A stretch of DNA of 64,000 nucleotides. Origin: Butyricimonas faecihominis. Lineage in GTDB: Bacteria; Bacteroidota; Bacteroidia; Bacteroidales; Marinifilaceae. The DNA lies in assembly GCF_033096445.1 (NCBI RefSeq), contig NZ_AP028155.1, forward strand, positions 124,001 to 188,000. Direction: 5' to 3'. The notes below the pieces were generated by a model that saw nothing but the letters and a program-made list of their open reading frames with translations, was not told the DNA's origin and did no database searches. The translations under genes and the position numbers were made by a program. Shown here piece by piece: positions 1 to 8,308 of the stretch; the first letter of the stretch is position 1; every line of letters begins with the position of its first letter.

Positions 1-237
1 CACTTTGCGTTGTAGTTCCAGCGAGGTTAGGTTTCCGGAGAGTTTTTTATCCTTTTCTTTCTTTTTCTTGTCCAGCCGTTCTAGGTTGGCAACTCTCACC
101 TTGAAAAATTCATCTTGATTGTTGGAATAGATTCCGAGGAAACGGAGGCGTTGTATAAGCGGGACGCTCTTATCCTGGGCTTCCTGCATGACACGTTCGT
201 TAAACGAAAGCCAACTTAATTCTCTATTGTATAACAT
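1..237 (-). CDS. ppk1: Polyphosphate kinase 1, 5' end only (N-terminal 79 residues)
   Basis: The reverse strand from 237 to the window edge is one open frame of 79 codons. It begins with [20 protein letters not shown] and contains the block [19 protein letters not shown] followed by [10 protein letters not shown], the signature N-terminal domain of polyphosphate kinase 1, which makes polyphosphate from ATP. The catalytic histidines lie beyond the edge and cannot be checked. The start codon sits inside a 12-bp sequence that is duplicated 19 bp upstream (229-259), giving a second, out-of-frame ATG. A weak -7-like TACTTTG lies about 30 bp upstream. Family assignment is firm; completeness is unknown. 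Confidence 0.93.
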   Translation of the reverse strand, partial: MLYNRELSWLSFNERVMQEAQDKSVPLIQRLRFLGIYSNNQDEFFKVRVANLERLDKKKKEKDKKLSGNLTSLELQRKV

Positions 238-259
238 ACTTCATCTGGTATAACATACT
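229..259. repeat. 12-bp tandem direct repeat over the ppk1 start codon
   Basis: GTATAACATACT occurs at 229-240 and 248-259, 19 bp apart. On the reverse strand each copy carries an ATG. The downstream ATG (237-235) starts ppk1. The upstream ATG (256-254) opens a 10-codon frame in a different phase whose TAG stop overlaps the first codons of ppk1. It is either a recent 19-bp duplication or a small upstream frame coupled to ppk1 translation. Confidence 0.7.
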
Positions 260-325
260 GTTTTTTACGAGTACAAAGTAGGTGTAGAATTGTTACATTC
301 GAATGAAAATAATGTTGCAATAAAG

Positions 326-2269
326 TTACTTTTGCTTGGATGGGGCCGTGTCGGGTGTTTCCGGGTGGATCTCGATGATTTTTCCCTTCTCCCGGATATA
401 TTCGTACAAGGCCTTGTAAAACGGATGGGAGGTGAGTGTGGTGGCGTCTCCCAGAATGATGAGTTTCATGCGGGCTCGGGTGATGGCCACGTTCATGCGG
501 CGCAGGTCATTCAGGAATCCAATGTTTCCCTCGCTGTTGGCCCGTACGAGACTGATTAGGATAACATCCCGTTCTTGGCCTTGGAACCCGTCCACGGTGT
601 GAATCGTGATGAGTTTCCGCAAGGGGATAAAGAAGCGGTTCCGTTTGATAATTTGCCGGATATATTGTACTTGCACCCGGTAAGGGGATATCAACCCGAA
701 ATCGATTCTTTCATCCAGCACTCGTTCGATTCCGATTTTCTCAATATATTCCTGTAATTGTTTTACCAACAATTCGGCTTCAGGCTTGTTGATTCGTCCA
801 TACGTTTCGTTAACACAATCTTCCGAGAACTCGCAGAGAGCCGTGTCGAACCATTCGATGGGAGTGTCGTATTCGAGAATATTACGGTGGCGTACTTCCG
901 GAGATGCCTGCAAACGGCCTTTGTAGAACCATTTCGAGGGAAAGTACATGATGTCTTCGTGCATCCGGTACTGTGTTTCGAGCATGGAAACAGTTTCGGG
1001 TTTACGCTGGATAATCTTTTGGAGTAGCGTGCGATCCAACCCACCTTTCGCTGCTTCGTAACATTTGATGGTGGGAGGTAACTGGCAGTGATCCCCGGCA
1101 AGTATTACCCGGTAGGCCTTGGATATGGCAATCCAGCAAGCAGCCTCTAAAGCTTGTGCGGCCTCGTCGATAAACAAGGTGGAGAACATTTTCCCGTTTA
1201 ATTGTTTATTGGCGGAACCGACCAGCGTGCAGGCAATCACGCGGGCCTCCCCGAAGAGTTGGGCATCAATCTTGATTTCCAATTTGATGGCTTGGTCCCG
1301 TAAATCATGCAGCATCCGGCGGGCGGATTCCCGTTTGGCTCCTTTCAAGCGTTTCAGGCGTCCGGAGAGTTCCCGGATGGATGCTCTCGCGGCTCGCAAC
1401 GTGGGGTAGGCAGGATGGGATTCGAATTTGCGTTCGTACGTGAATGACAGCATCTTGTCGTTTACCCGTGTGGGATTCCCGATTCGTAGTACATTGACTC
1501 CCCGGTCCAGTAGTTTTTCTGCGATCCAGTCAACGGCAGTATTGCTTTGGGCGCAAACCATTACTTGATTCTCCCGTCGCAGTGTTTCGTAGACGGCCTC
1601 GACGAGCGTGGTTGTTTTTCCGGTTCCGGGAGGGCCGTGAACAACTGCAACCTCTTTGGCTGCCAGTACCCGGTTTACCGCTTGTTCCTGTGAATGGTTC
1701 AGCCACATCAAGTGAATCGGTTGAAGTTTCCGTTGTTCCACCATCTCGTTTCCCAGTATGGCTTCCCGTAAGCGGGCAAGGCGGTTATTCTTGGCCTCCA
1801 TGACTTCCGTTAGGGCGGAAAACATGGTTTTATAGGAGGTCCCGTCAAAATAGAGTTGTACGCCCAGATCCGGGCATCCTTGAATATCCAGAAGGCTGTT
1901 GGAGTTAGGCAACACGACAAGCATCGTGTTTTCATGAACGTAACTGATGGTTGCCGCGAAACTGAAATAACGCAGATCCCCCGTTTGGTCAAAACGGAAA
2001 AAGCAAACCGGACGACCGTATTCGAAATTATGATCCGTGTCATCATTCTCATCCCGTTTGATCTCGATGATGAGCTGGTTTAACGAGTTGTAGTAACTTT
2101 TATTCGCTGACACGGGATACCAACAAACGCCTTGCTGAATCCGTTTAGGGATTCCTGCACGTTGTGTTTGTTGGTAGAATGTCTCTTTTTCAAACTCGAA
2201 TTCCTCTTGCAATAGTTTGTATTGCCGCAGGAGATCAACCAAGGGGGAAGGTATTTGTTCGCTAGCCAT
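326..2269 (-). CDS. SF1 helicase of the IGHMBP2/UPF1-like group
   Basis: This 647-residue protein is an ATP-dependent superfamily 1 helicase, presumably cytoplasmic, acting on RNA or DNA. After a mixed N-terminal region (about 1-180) come the helicase motifs in order: Walker A GPPGTGKTTT at 212-221, QSNTAVD near 241, DEAAQ at 368-372, GDHCQLPP near 392, QYRMHE near 433 and VAITRARMKLIILGD near 600. Length and motif set match the bacterial IGHMBP2-family proteins common in Bacteroidota. The start lies 10 bp after the stop of the upstream map gene, so the two are probably co-transcribed. The exact substrate is not known. Confidence 0.9.
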   Translation of the reverse strand: MASEQIPSPLVDLLRQYKLLQEEFEFEKETFYQQTQRAGIPKRIQQGVCWYPVSANKSYYNSLNQLIIEIKRDENDDTDHNFEYGRPVCFFRFDQTGDLRYFSFAATISYVHENTMLVVLPNSNSLLDIQGCPDLGVQLYFDGTSYKTMFSALTEVMEAKNNRLARLREAILGNEMVEQRKLQPIHLMWLNHSQEQAVNRVLAAKEVAVVHGPPGTGKTTTLVEAVYETLRRENQVMVCAQSNTAVDWIAEKLLDRGVNVLRIGNPTRVNDKMLSFTYERKFESHPAYPTLRAARASIRELSGRLKRLKGAKRESARRMLHDLRDQAIKLEIKIDAQLFGEARVIACTLVGSANKQLNGKMFSTLFIDEAAQALEAACWIAISKAYRVILAGDHCQLPPTIKCYEAAKGGLDRTLLQKIIQRKPETVSMLETQYRMHEDIMYFPSKWFYKGRLQASPEVRHRNILEYDTPIEWFDTALCEFSEDCVNETYGRINKPEAELLVKQLQEYIEKIGIERVLDERIDFGLISPYRVQVQYIRQIIKRNRFFIPLRKLITIHTVDGFQGQERDVILISLVRANSEGNIGFLNDLRRMNVAITRARMKLIILGDATTLTSHPFYKALYEYIREKGKIIEIHPETPDTAPSKQK

Positions 2270-2279
2270 GTTAAACGGG

Positions 2280-3119
2280 TTACCAGGTTAATATTTCGTT
2301 CCCGGTTTCCGTGATTAATATGGTGTTTTCCCATTGAGCGGAAGGTTGTTCGTCTTCGGTAATAACCGTCCAATCATTATCTTCATCGATGAATATATCC
2401 CGTTCTCCCATGTTAATCATCGGTTCGATCGTGAAGATCATGCCCGGAACGAGCAGCATTCCCGTACCCCGTCTTCCCACGTGTTCTACTTCCGGAATCT
2501 CGTGGAATTTCAAGCCGACCCCGTGTCCGCAGAATTCCCGGACAACCGAGTACCCGTTACTTTCTGCATGTTCTTGAATAACAGCGCCTACGTCTCCGAG
2601 AAAACGCCAAGGTTGTGCGGCCTCGATGCCTTTTTCCAGACATTCTTTCGTGACACGCACCAGTTTTTGGCGATCTTCCGCAACTTCCCCGATCATGAAC
2701 ATACGGGATGCATCTGAAAAGTAACCGTTGTATATAGTGGAAACATCAACATTGATAATGTCTCCACTTCTTAAAATGATATTCTTGTCCGGTATTCCGT
2801 GACATACCTCTTCGTTAATGGAAGTACATACACTTTTGGGGAAGCCCTCGTAATTCAACGGTGCGGGGATAGCCCCGTGTGCCAAGGTAAAATCATATAC
2901 CAACGTGTTAATATCCTCGGTTGACATTCCTTCCCGGATGTTAGCCGCCACGTGATCCAACACGGCCGTGTTTATTTTTGCACTTTCACGGATGCCTTCT
3001 ATCTGTTCCGCGTTCTTGATAATCTTTCGGGGGGGAACAATGTGACCCTGACGACGATAGAGTTTTATTTTTTCCTCGATGGAGGATGCCGGTTTGTTTT
3101 CGTTTTTACTGAATAGCAT
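2280..3119 (-). CDS. map: Type I methionine aminopeptidase
   Basis: Removes the initiator methionine from new proteins in the cytoplasm. The 279 residues contain all five expected metal ligands: Asp125 (NVDVS), Asp136 (SDASR), His199 (CGHGVG), Glu232 (TIEPM) and Glu264 (QWENT), with helper histidines near 107 and 206. The first 30 or so residues form a short basic extension before the pita-bread fold, as in many Bacteroidota MetAPs. AAGGAG lies about 10 bp before the ATG, one of the few clear ribosome binding sites in the window, and supports this start. It heads a two-gene unit with the helicase downstream. Confidence 0.95.
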   Translation of the reverse strand: MLFSKNENKPASSIEEKIKLYRRQGHIVPPRKIIKNAEQIEGIRESAKINTAVLDHVAANIREGMSTEDINTLVYDFTLAHGAIPAPLNYEGFPKSVCTSINEEVCHGIPDKNIILRSGDIINVDVSTIYNGYFSDASRMFMIGEVAEDRQKLVRVTKECLEKGIEAAQPWRFLGDVGAVIQEHAESNGYSVVREFCGHGVGLKFHEIPEVEHVGRRGTGMLLVPGMIFTIEPMINMGERDIFIDEDNDWTVITEDEQPSAQWENTILITETGNEILTW

Positions 3120-3180
3120 ATTGCTGTCTCCTTATTGTAATAAGGCACTAAGGTAGTGTTTTTAGAGACAGGTTATTCCG

Positions 3181-3921
3181 TTATTTTGAAAATTGATAGT
3201 TACCGAGTTTGTCCACGGAGATATTTAACTCCTTTAAATCCTTGATAAATAGATTATACCCTGTTTCAAGATTCTTCCAAAAATCTAATATGTTAGGATA
3301 GGCACGATAGGTTTCGCTGTAATTTTTATTCTTTTCGTCCGAGAATTTAAAAGGAAAGATGTACACGGGTATCTTTTCCTGACCGGATTGACGGGCTTGT
3401 ATGGCATAGATGTATATTTCCTTGATCTTGTCGTCTGTCATGGGAAGACAGCCTACCGTTACGCAATTTCCATGAATGCAGATATTGCCTCCGAGGTGGG
3501 AGGCTTTGCTTTTCAGCTTATCTGAATGGTTTGGGTAGTTAATCATCAAAGAGAGATGATAGTTACTTGTGGGATTAAAGTGGTTGATGTGGTAGAAACC
3601 TTCCGGGATTTGTAAGTCTCCTTGATGACGTTTGGGGCCGAGAGAGCCGGAACGGGCACATATCTTATACGTTGTAATCTTTTTATACACCTTGTCTTCC
3701 CGTTTCTTGGCATAGATGTCCATGACACATTCTGTTTTATACGCCATGATAAGAATATTCAGGTTGTCCAACGAAAGGTTGTGTTCTTTTAATCTTCGGG
3801 TCAGTAATGCCTCTTTTTCGTGGTAGGCGTTTCGTACCCGGGGATATTTCTTTTGCTGGCTGACGAAGTCCGGTTCATTGCTAGCGATAACACATAACAA
3901 GGTGAGCAAGGCTATTTTCAT
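3181..3921 (-). CDS. L,D-transpeptidase (YkuD)-like secreted protein
   Basis: A 246-residue protein with a short hydrophobic N-terminus that looks like a signal peptide. The central region has the YkuD pattern: SGSLGPKRHQGDLQIPEGFY (substrate-side loop) and HGNCVTVGC with His150 and the likely nucleophile Cys158. Such enzymes make 3-3 peptidoglycan cross-links or attach proteins to peptidoglycan; the layout is closest to the YafK/ErfK-like members. The C-terminal 70 residues match nothing I can name. It appears monocistronic, facing the same way as map. Confidence 0.82.
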   Translation of the reverse strand: MKIALLTLLCVIASNEPDFVSQQKKYPRVRNAYHEKEALLTRRLKEHNLSLDNLNILIMAYKTECVMDIYAKKREDKVYKKITTYKICARSGSLGPKRHQGDLQIPEGFYHINHFNPTSNYHLSLMINYPNHSDKLKSKASHLGGNICIHGNCVTVGCLPMTDDKIKEIYIYAIQARQSGQEKIPVYIFPFKFSDEKNKNYSETYRAYPNILDFWKNLETGYNLFIKDLKELNISVDKLGNYQFSK

Positions 3922-3984
3922 GAGTCCGTGTAATTAGGTTATTACAAATAACGGTAAAATAAAGGGAAAAAACAAACGGGCATG

Positions 3985-4015
3985 AAAAAAGGCGTCCGGG
4001 AGGACCCCGAACACC
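3985..4015 (-). terminator. Rho-independent terminator of the 4059-4937 gene
   Basis: Read on the reverse strand, GGTGTTCGGG and CCCGGACGCC form a 10-bp stem (two G-T pairs) with a 5-base loop, followed directly by TTTTTTC. It lies about 45 bp after the stop of the coiled-coil lipoprotein. Confidence 0.85.
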
Positions 4016-4058
4016 TTACCTGTGTGTGTTGTGTGTATATGAGTGTGTGAATCTAAGG

Positions 4059-4937
4059 CTACTCGTTGATCATCACTACCAAGTACTTCGTTTGTTTCCA
4101 GAATGCACTCGGGTTGTTAATCTTCAAAGTCTGCATACCGTCATCCCCGGTTTCCAGTGCGTATGATTCGCTAGGGTGAACAGAAAGTATTTTGGCTTTT
4201 TTAGTGTTTAACGGGATGGATGTCAATTCACGCATATCGGCATCCACGAATTTTGCGTTTTGAGCTTGAGAGGAAACGATCGGCGGGCAGAAGATTCCTT
4301 GTCTTGAAATCACGTTAGCCTCTTTTAAACTCTTTCTGGAACCTAACAAGTAGTGGATCGTGTTGAGTGATTTGTCTTGACTGGAAATCGTTTCCTTTTG
4401 GGAAGTTGATTCCTCTTGTAAATTACTCACGTTTTGGTTAAGTTCTGCTATTTGTTGAGTCTTGATACCTAGTTCCTTTTCTTTGGCTGCTAAAATCTGG
4501 TTGATTTCGTTGATCTTTTGATCTCTGATGGCTAACTCTTCGTTTAATCCGGCAATTAATTTCTTGAATTCAGCGGATTGTCTTTTGTTAGTCCCTTCCA
4601 GTTTAGCAATTTTTTCTTTGTAACCGGCGATAGCGTCAGAAAGCGCTTGCACGTCATTTTTTAAAGCGGTAATCTGGCTTTTACTCTTGCTGTTTTTCGT
4701 GTCACTCTGTGATTCGATGGCCAGAATGTGTTCGGCCTCGCGGATAGATTGCATTCCGGCGGAAATGTCATTCAGATCTGCTAAAAGTTTATCCATTTCG
4801 TTACTTTGTCCGTTGCTAACGGCTTGTAGAGAATCTGCTTTTGCTTGTAAAGCTTTATATTTTTGTGAACTTTCCACGCAACTTCCGAGGAAGGCGATGA
4901 AAAACAAACTGACTGCTAAAAAAATAAACGTTCTCAT
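4059..4937 (-). CDS. Coiled-coil lipoprotein of unknown function
   Basis: The 292-residue product starts with a lipoprotein signal peptide ending in FLGSC, so Cys20 should be lipidated. Residues about 25-195 are a near-continuous coiled coil rich in Lys, Glu, Gln and Ser. A compact C-terminal domain of about 95 residues follows. This arrangement (lipid anchor, long coiled coil, small globular end) suggests a periplasmic spacer or scaffold. I do not recognise the C-terminal domain. The gene stands alone and has its own terminator. Confidence 0.75.
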   Translation of the reverse strand: MRTFIFLAVSLFFIAFLGSCVESSQKYKALQAKADSLQAVSNGQSNEMDKLLADLNDISAGMQSIREAEHILAIESQSDTKNSKSKSQITALKNDVQALSDAIAGYKEKIAKLEGTNKRQSAEFKKLIAGLNEELAIRDQKINEINQILAAKEKELGIKTQQIAELNQNVSNLQEESTSQKETISSQDKSLNTIHYLLGSRKSLKEANVISRQGIFCPPIVSSQAQNAKFVDADMRELTSIPLNTKKAKILSVHPSESYALETGDDGMQTLKINNPSAFWKQTKYLVVMINE

Positions 4938-5049
4938 AGTTTTTTGTTTTGATGTTTTATTCTATGCCTAAATAAAGGCAATGCCCGTGCCATTCGTGTT
5001 GTAAAATGATAACGTGTTGAAAAACAGTTTGTACGTGTGTTTATCTGAA

Positions 5050-5086
5050 TTCCACGATTGGGGAAAATTTTGCCCCAGTTGTGGAA
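5050..5086. promoter_or_regulatory. 14-16-bp inverted repeat upstream of an AraC-type gene
   Basis: TTCCACGATTGGGG (5050-5063) can pair along its whole length, with two G-T pairs, with CCCCAGTTGTGGAA (5073-5086) around a 9-base A+T loop; two further A-T pairs extend the base. No T-run follows, so it is not a simple terminator. A partial direct copy of the right arm lies just downstream (about 5092-5125). Its position in the 265-bp gap before the AraC-type gene suggests an operator or leader hairpin. Confidence 0.5.
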
Positions 5087-5202
5087 TTTCTCCCCAAGTT
5101 ACCTGTGGAAGGGACTTTTCTCCAAATGATGCCTGTGTTGGAGATGGTATGGTCGTCCCGGATTTTTTTAGTAGCTTTGCCTTGATACCAATAATTGAAC
5201 CC

Positions 5203-6012
5203 ATGTACCAAGAATATCCCCCTCATCCCGTGTTATCTCCTTATATAGACAAATATTGGGAGGTGAAAGGTTCACCGGAAATGGGCGAGAAGATGAAAAT
5301 TTTGCCTGATGGTTGTACCGATTTCATTTTTAACTTGGATGATGCGCGTAACCTAGAGGATAAAAATCGGTTTGGCGTTGATCCTTTACACGGTTATTTC
5401 GTGGGAGCGATGAAGACTTACTCGGAGTTGTCGGTTTGTGCCGGATCACTACACATGATCGGGGTCAGATTTACTCCCTGCGGGTTGACTATTTTCACGA
5501 AAAAGCCTTTAGGGGAGCTGAGTGGGCAGAGACTTCATTTGAGGGACGTGGGATTTCTTTTTCATGAAGAGTTCGCCTCTCTTTTAAGGGAGAAAAGTAC
5601 GCTGGCGGAAAGGTTGCAAGTGATCGAAACTTTTCTGATATCCCGGTTAAAATATGCCGAAGAGGTTGACAAGCAAATCGTGTGGACAACCGGGGTGATC
5701 CGTCAGGCCGGGGGATTGTTGCCTGTTCGGGAGTTGATGAGTCGGGTGTGTATATGTCAACGTCATTTTGAACGTCGTTTTAAACATGCCACGGGTTACA
5801 CGCCAAAAGAGTATAGCCGGGTCGTGAAATTTCGTCGGGCAATGGATGTACTTCGTCAGGTTTCCGGGAATAACCTCTTTTCCGTGGCGGTCGATTGTGG
5901 GTATTATGATTCTTCTCACTTGGTGAAAGAGTTCAAGAAATTATCGGGTAGTTCGCCGATGGTTTTCACGTCCTTGCCGGCAGATACTCCGATCACTTAT
6001 TTGGGGGAATAA
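5203..6012 (+). CDS. AraC-family transcriptional regulator
   Basis: I place the start at 5203 (MYQEYPPHPVLSPYIDKYWE), not at the first in-frame ATG (5014). The upstream part reads through the inverted repeat at 5050 and has no protein-like character, and a -7-like TAGCTTTG lies at 5172-5179. The 269-residue product has an N-terminal ligand-binding-type domain with LPDGCTDFIFNL, typical of the DUF6597-like sensor, and two C-terminal helix-turn-helix motifs (about 165-255; RVCICQRHFERRF and CGYYDSSHLVKEFK). The ligand is unknown. The genes that follow may be targets. Confidence 0.85.
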   Translation: MYQEYPPHPVLSPYIDKYWEVKGSPEMGEKMKILPDGCTDFIFNLDDARNLEDKNRFGVDPLHGYFVGAMKTYSELSVCAGSLHMIGVRFTPCGLTIFTKKPLGELSGQRLHLRDVGFLFHEEFASLLREKSTLAERLQVIETFLISRLKYAEEVDKQIVWTTGVIRQAGGLLPVRELMSRVCICQRHFERRFKHATGYTPKEYSRVVKFRRAMDVLRQVSGNNLFSVAVDCGYYDSSHLVKEFKKLSGSSPMVFTSLPADTPITYLGE

Positions 6013-6084
6013 AAGTCGATTTTTTACAAAAGATTCTTTTCCCGGAACTCTACTTTTGTATTTATAATTAAATAAGATGGATAT

Positions 6085-6492
6085 ATGGAAGAATTGAAAC
6101 GAAAAGCGGAATTATTATTGGAGCAATGCGAAAGTGTGGTACTGACTTCTATTGATGAAAACGGTTTTCCCCGTCCTGTGCCGATGTCAAAGGTGAAAAC
6201 GGAAGGGATAACTACTATCTGGTTTGCTACCGGAACGTATTCCGAGAAAACGGAACACTTTCGGGTGAATCCTAAAGCGGGAGTGTGTTTCCAGAAGGAG
6301 ATTAACAGTGTCGTGTTGACCGGGTACATCGAGATTGTTACCGACGAGGCGGAAAAGAAAGCCTTGTGGCAGGATTGGTTTATCGAGCATTTCCCGGGCG
6401 GGGTGAACGACCCGACTTATTGTGTTTTGAAATTCACGGCAAAGCGGGCAACTTACTGGCTGGACTTTCAATTTGTGAAGGGGGAGGTGTAG
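6085..6492 (+). CDS. Pyridoxamine-5'-phosphate-oxidase-fold protein
   Basis: 135 residues with the split beta-barrel layout of small flavin- or deazaflavin-binding proteins: SVVLTSIDENGFPRPVPM at the N-terminus, a FATGTYSEKTEHFRVNP segment and VVLTGYIEIV. It resembles the general-stress-protein-26 type rather than true PdxH, which is longer. A Bacteroidota -7 box, TACTTTTG, is at 6051-6058. It sits between two AraC-type regulators, so it is probably a stress-responsive accessory gene. No catalytic role can be read from the sequence. Confidence 0.8.
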   Translation: MEELKRKAELLLEQCESVVLTSIDENGFPRPVPMSKVKTEGITTIWFATGTYSEKTEHFRVNPKAGVCFQKEINSVVLTGYIEIVTDEAEKKALWQDWFIEHFPGGVNDPTYCVLKFTAKRATYWLDFQFVKGEV

Positions 6493-6575
6493 AGAACCTT
6501 ACAAACTAATTTAGCAAGATCGGAAAAGTCTCTCCCAATTCAGGGTCTTACCTTTGTCTCGAAATACAAAAGAAT

Positions 6576-7433
6576 ATGGAACAGAAATTGACAACGAAAG
6601 AAGAGTACTTGAAAAGGATCAACGTGATCGTGGAATATATCAACAATCATCTGGATGAGAATATCGATCTCGGGATGTTAGCCGAGATGTCTGGTTTCTC
6701 TCCTTGGCATTTCCACCGGATCGTGCGGGCCTTTCTGGGAGAGCCTGTCGGGGCTTTCATCACCCGGGTACGTGTCGAGACTGCAGCTCGCTTGTTACGC
6801 TATTCCGATTTGCCCGTGCAGGACATTGCTTATCGGGTCGGGTATGACGTGCCTTCTTCTTTGTCGAAAAGTTTCAAGCAATTCTATGGTATTTCGCCGA
6901 ATGGATACCGTAATAATAAAAATTACACGATTATGAAACCAGTAGAAGTAAGACCCGATTTGAAACTAGAATTTGAAGAACAGGTGTTGGCCCCGAAACA
7001 AGTGATTTACGTTTGGCTGACAGGTGCATATAACCAGTTGGATTATTGTGCCGCATGGCAAAAACTGTGGAATTACGTGCGGGAAGAAAATCTTTTTGCC
7101 CCGGACGTGGAGCATATCTGTGTTTACCATGATGATCCGAAGGTAACGGAGCAGGATAAATTGCGCACGTCCGTGTGCCTCGTGTTACCCCGTGTCGGGA
7201 AACCGAAAGGAGAGGTGGGAGTAAAAGAAATTCCCGGCGGGAAATATGCGATCTTCCGCTACCAAGGACCGTATGAAAACCTTCATGCCGTCTACGATAC
7301 GATTTATGCAAAATGGATTCCCGAAAAAGGGTATAAGCTGGGAGATACCCCCGGTTTCGAAAAGTACTTGAATCATCCGGACCATACTACACCGGAAAAT
7401 TTGATCACTGAAATTTGTATTCCGGTACAATGA
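6576..7433 (+). CDS. AraC-family regulator with GyrI-like effector domain
   Basis: The 285-residue protein begins with a double helix-turn-helix domain (about 10-112; DLGMLAEMSGFSPWHFHRI and VQDIAYRVGYDVPSSLSKSF). A C-terminal GyrI-like small-molecule-binding domain follows (about 120-285), ending in ENLITEICIPVQ. This domain order is that of Rob and related multidrug or stress regulators. A -7 box TACCTTTG lies at 6549-6556, giving a leader of about 20 nt. The effector is unknown. Confidence 0.9.
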   Translation: MEQKLTTKEEYLKRINVIVEYINNHLDENIDLGMLAEMSGFSPWHFHRIVRAFLGEPVGAFITRVRVETAARLLRYSDLPVQDIAYRVGYDVPSSLSKSFKQFYGISPNGYRNNKNYTIMKPVEVRPDLKLEFEEQVLAPKQVIYVWLTGAYNQLDYCAAWQKLWNYVREENLFAPDVEHICVYHDDPKVTEQDKLRTSVCLVLPRVGKPKGEVGVKEIPGGKYAIFRYQGPYENLHAVYDTIYAKWIPEKGYKLGDTPGFEKYLNHPDHTTPENLITEICIPVQ

Positions 7434-7617
7434 TTGGGGGGACAAGGAATGTAATTTCCTGAAATTGGTTTATAGTAAACTTTTTTCAGGACAATACAAT
7501 TTTTTAAATATGGAATGATAATGTATTCATTGAAAGATGGTTTCTGAAGAAAAGTGGCACAAATGTCTGGCCTAATGTATGGAGGGTTTTACGAACTTTG
7601 ATTTTTACAACTATATT

Positions 7618-7648
7618 TTTGCAGATAATATTGGAATCGATATATTTG
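7618..7648 (+). promoter_or_regulatory. Bacteroidota-type promoter of the first ECF sigma gene
   Basis: TTTG at 7618-7621, a 19-bp spacer and TATATTTG at 7641-7648 match the primary-sigma consensus of the phylum exactly. Transcription should begin near 7654. This rules out the first ATG of the open frame (7579) and supports the start at 7669. Confidence 0.85.
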
Positions 7649-7668
7649 TGAGATTTAAGAGAGTTGTG

Positions 7669-8229
7669 ATGGAATACAGGCAATTTTTAGATGGGGTTAA
7701 TCGTAAAGAGGATAAAGCTTGGGTTGAGCTATATGATTATTTTTATGCTCCACTATGTTGCTATGCGGCAAAAATTATGGGGAATGATCAAATGGTGGAG
7801 GATGTGGTGCAGGGATGTTTCGTGAAATTGTGGCTTTCAACTGTCTGTTTTGAAGATATAAAAGTGATAACTGCTTATCTGTACCGTGCCGTGTACAATG
7901 CTGCGCTTAATTTTGTTCGAGATCAGAAGAGAAGTAAGAAGGCACATGAGGTGTGGATGGGACAAGTCATTAGTGATGAATGTGATGCTGTAGAAATGGC
8001 TTTGGAGGAAGAAGCCATTACCCGTTTTTACACCGTGATTATCCGTTTGCCTGAACAACAGCGAGATATTTTATTACGAAGTATGAAAGGGGAAAAGGTG
8101 AAGGATATGGCCGAAAAGTTGGGAGTTTCTGAAAATACTATAAAAACACAAAAAAAGAGGGCTTATGCTTTTGTACGTGAGCAATTAGGGGATGTCTGGA
8201 TGGTAATTGCCGGATTATTTTTCGTGTAG
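7669..8229 (+). CDS. ECF sigma factor, FecI-like (cluster 1)
   Basis: A 186-residue sigma-70 family factor. Region 2 spans about 15-85 (YCCYAA-type start, VVQGCFVKLW, VITAYLYRAVYNAAL). Region 4 spans about 120-175 (LPEQQRDILLRSMKGEKVKDMA and VSENTIKTQKKRA). The promoter upstream has a primary-sigma consensus, so the gene is probably not solely autoregulated. The FecR-type anti-sigma gene starts 79 bp downstream and the SusC gene follows, the usual three-part trans-envelope signalling unit. The start is set by the promoter at 7618-7648. Confidence 0.9.
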   Translation: MEYRQFLDGVNRKEDKAWVELYDYFYAPLCCYAAKIMGNDQMVEDVVQGCFVKLWLSTVCFEDIKVITAYLYRAVYNAALNFVRDQKRSKKAHEVWMGQVISDECDAVEMALEEEAITRFYTVIIRLPEQQRDILLRSMKGEKVKDMAEKLGVSENTIKTQKKRAYAFVREQLGDVWMVIAGLFFV

Positions 8230-8308
8230 GATAACTAATTTTTTTTATTTTTTTGTCACCCGTTTTTTCATATTGAGTGTCTGTTGTCAAAATAAAGGCA
8301 GAAATAAT

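Noticed and set aside
1119-1409. Forward frames across the helicase and map genes
   Set aside because: They are antisense shadows of genes with full motif sets on the reverse strand.
5014-5202. 63-codon upstream extension of the AraC-type gene
   Set aside because: It crosses the inverted repeat at 5050-5086 and does not read like protein; the -7-like box at 5172 places the start of the message after it.
7579-7668. 30-codon extension of the first sigma factor
   Set aside because: The exact promoter at 7618-7648 lies inside it, so it cannot be translated from that message.
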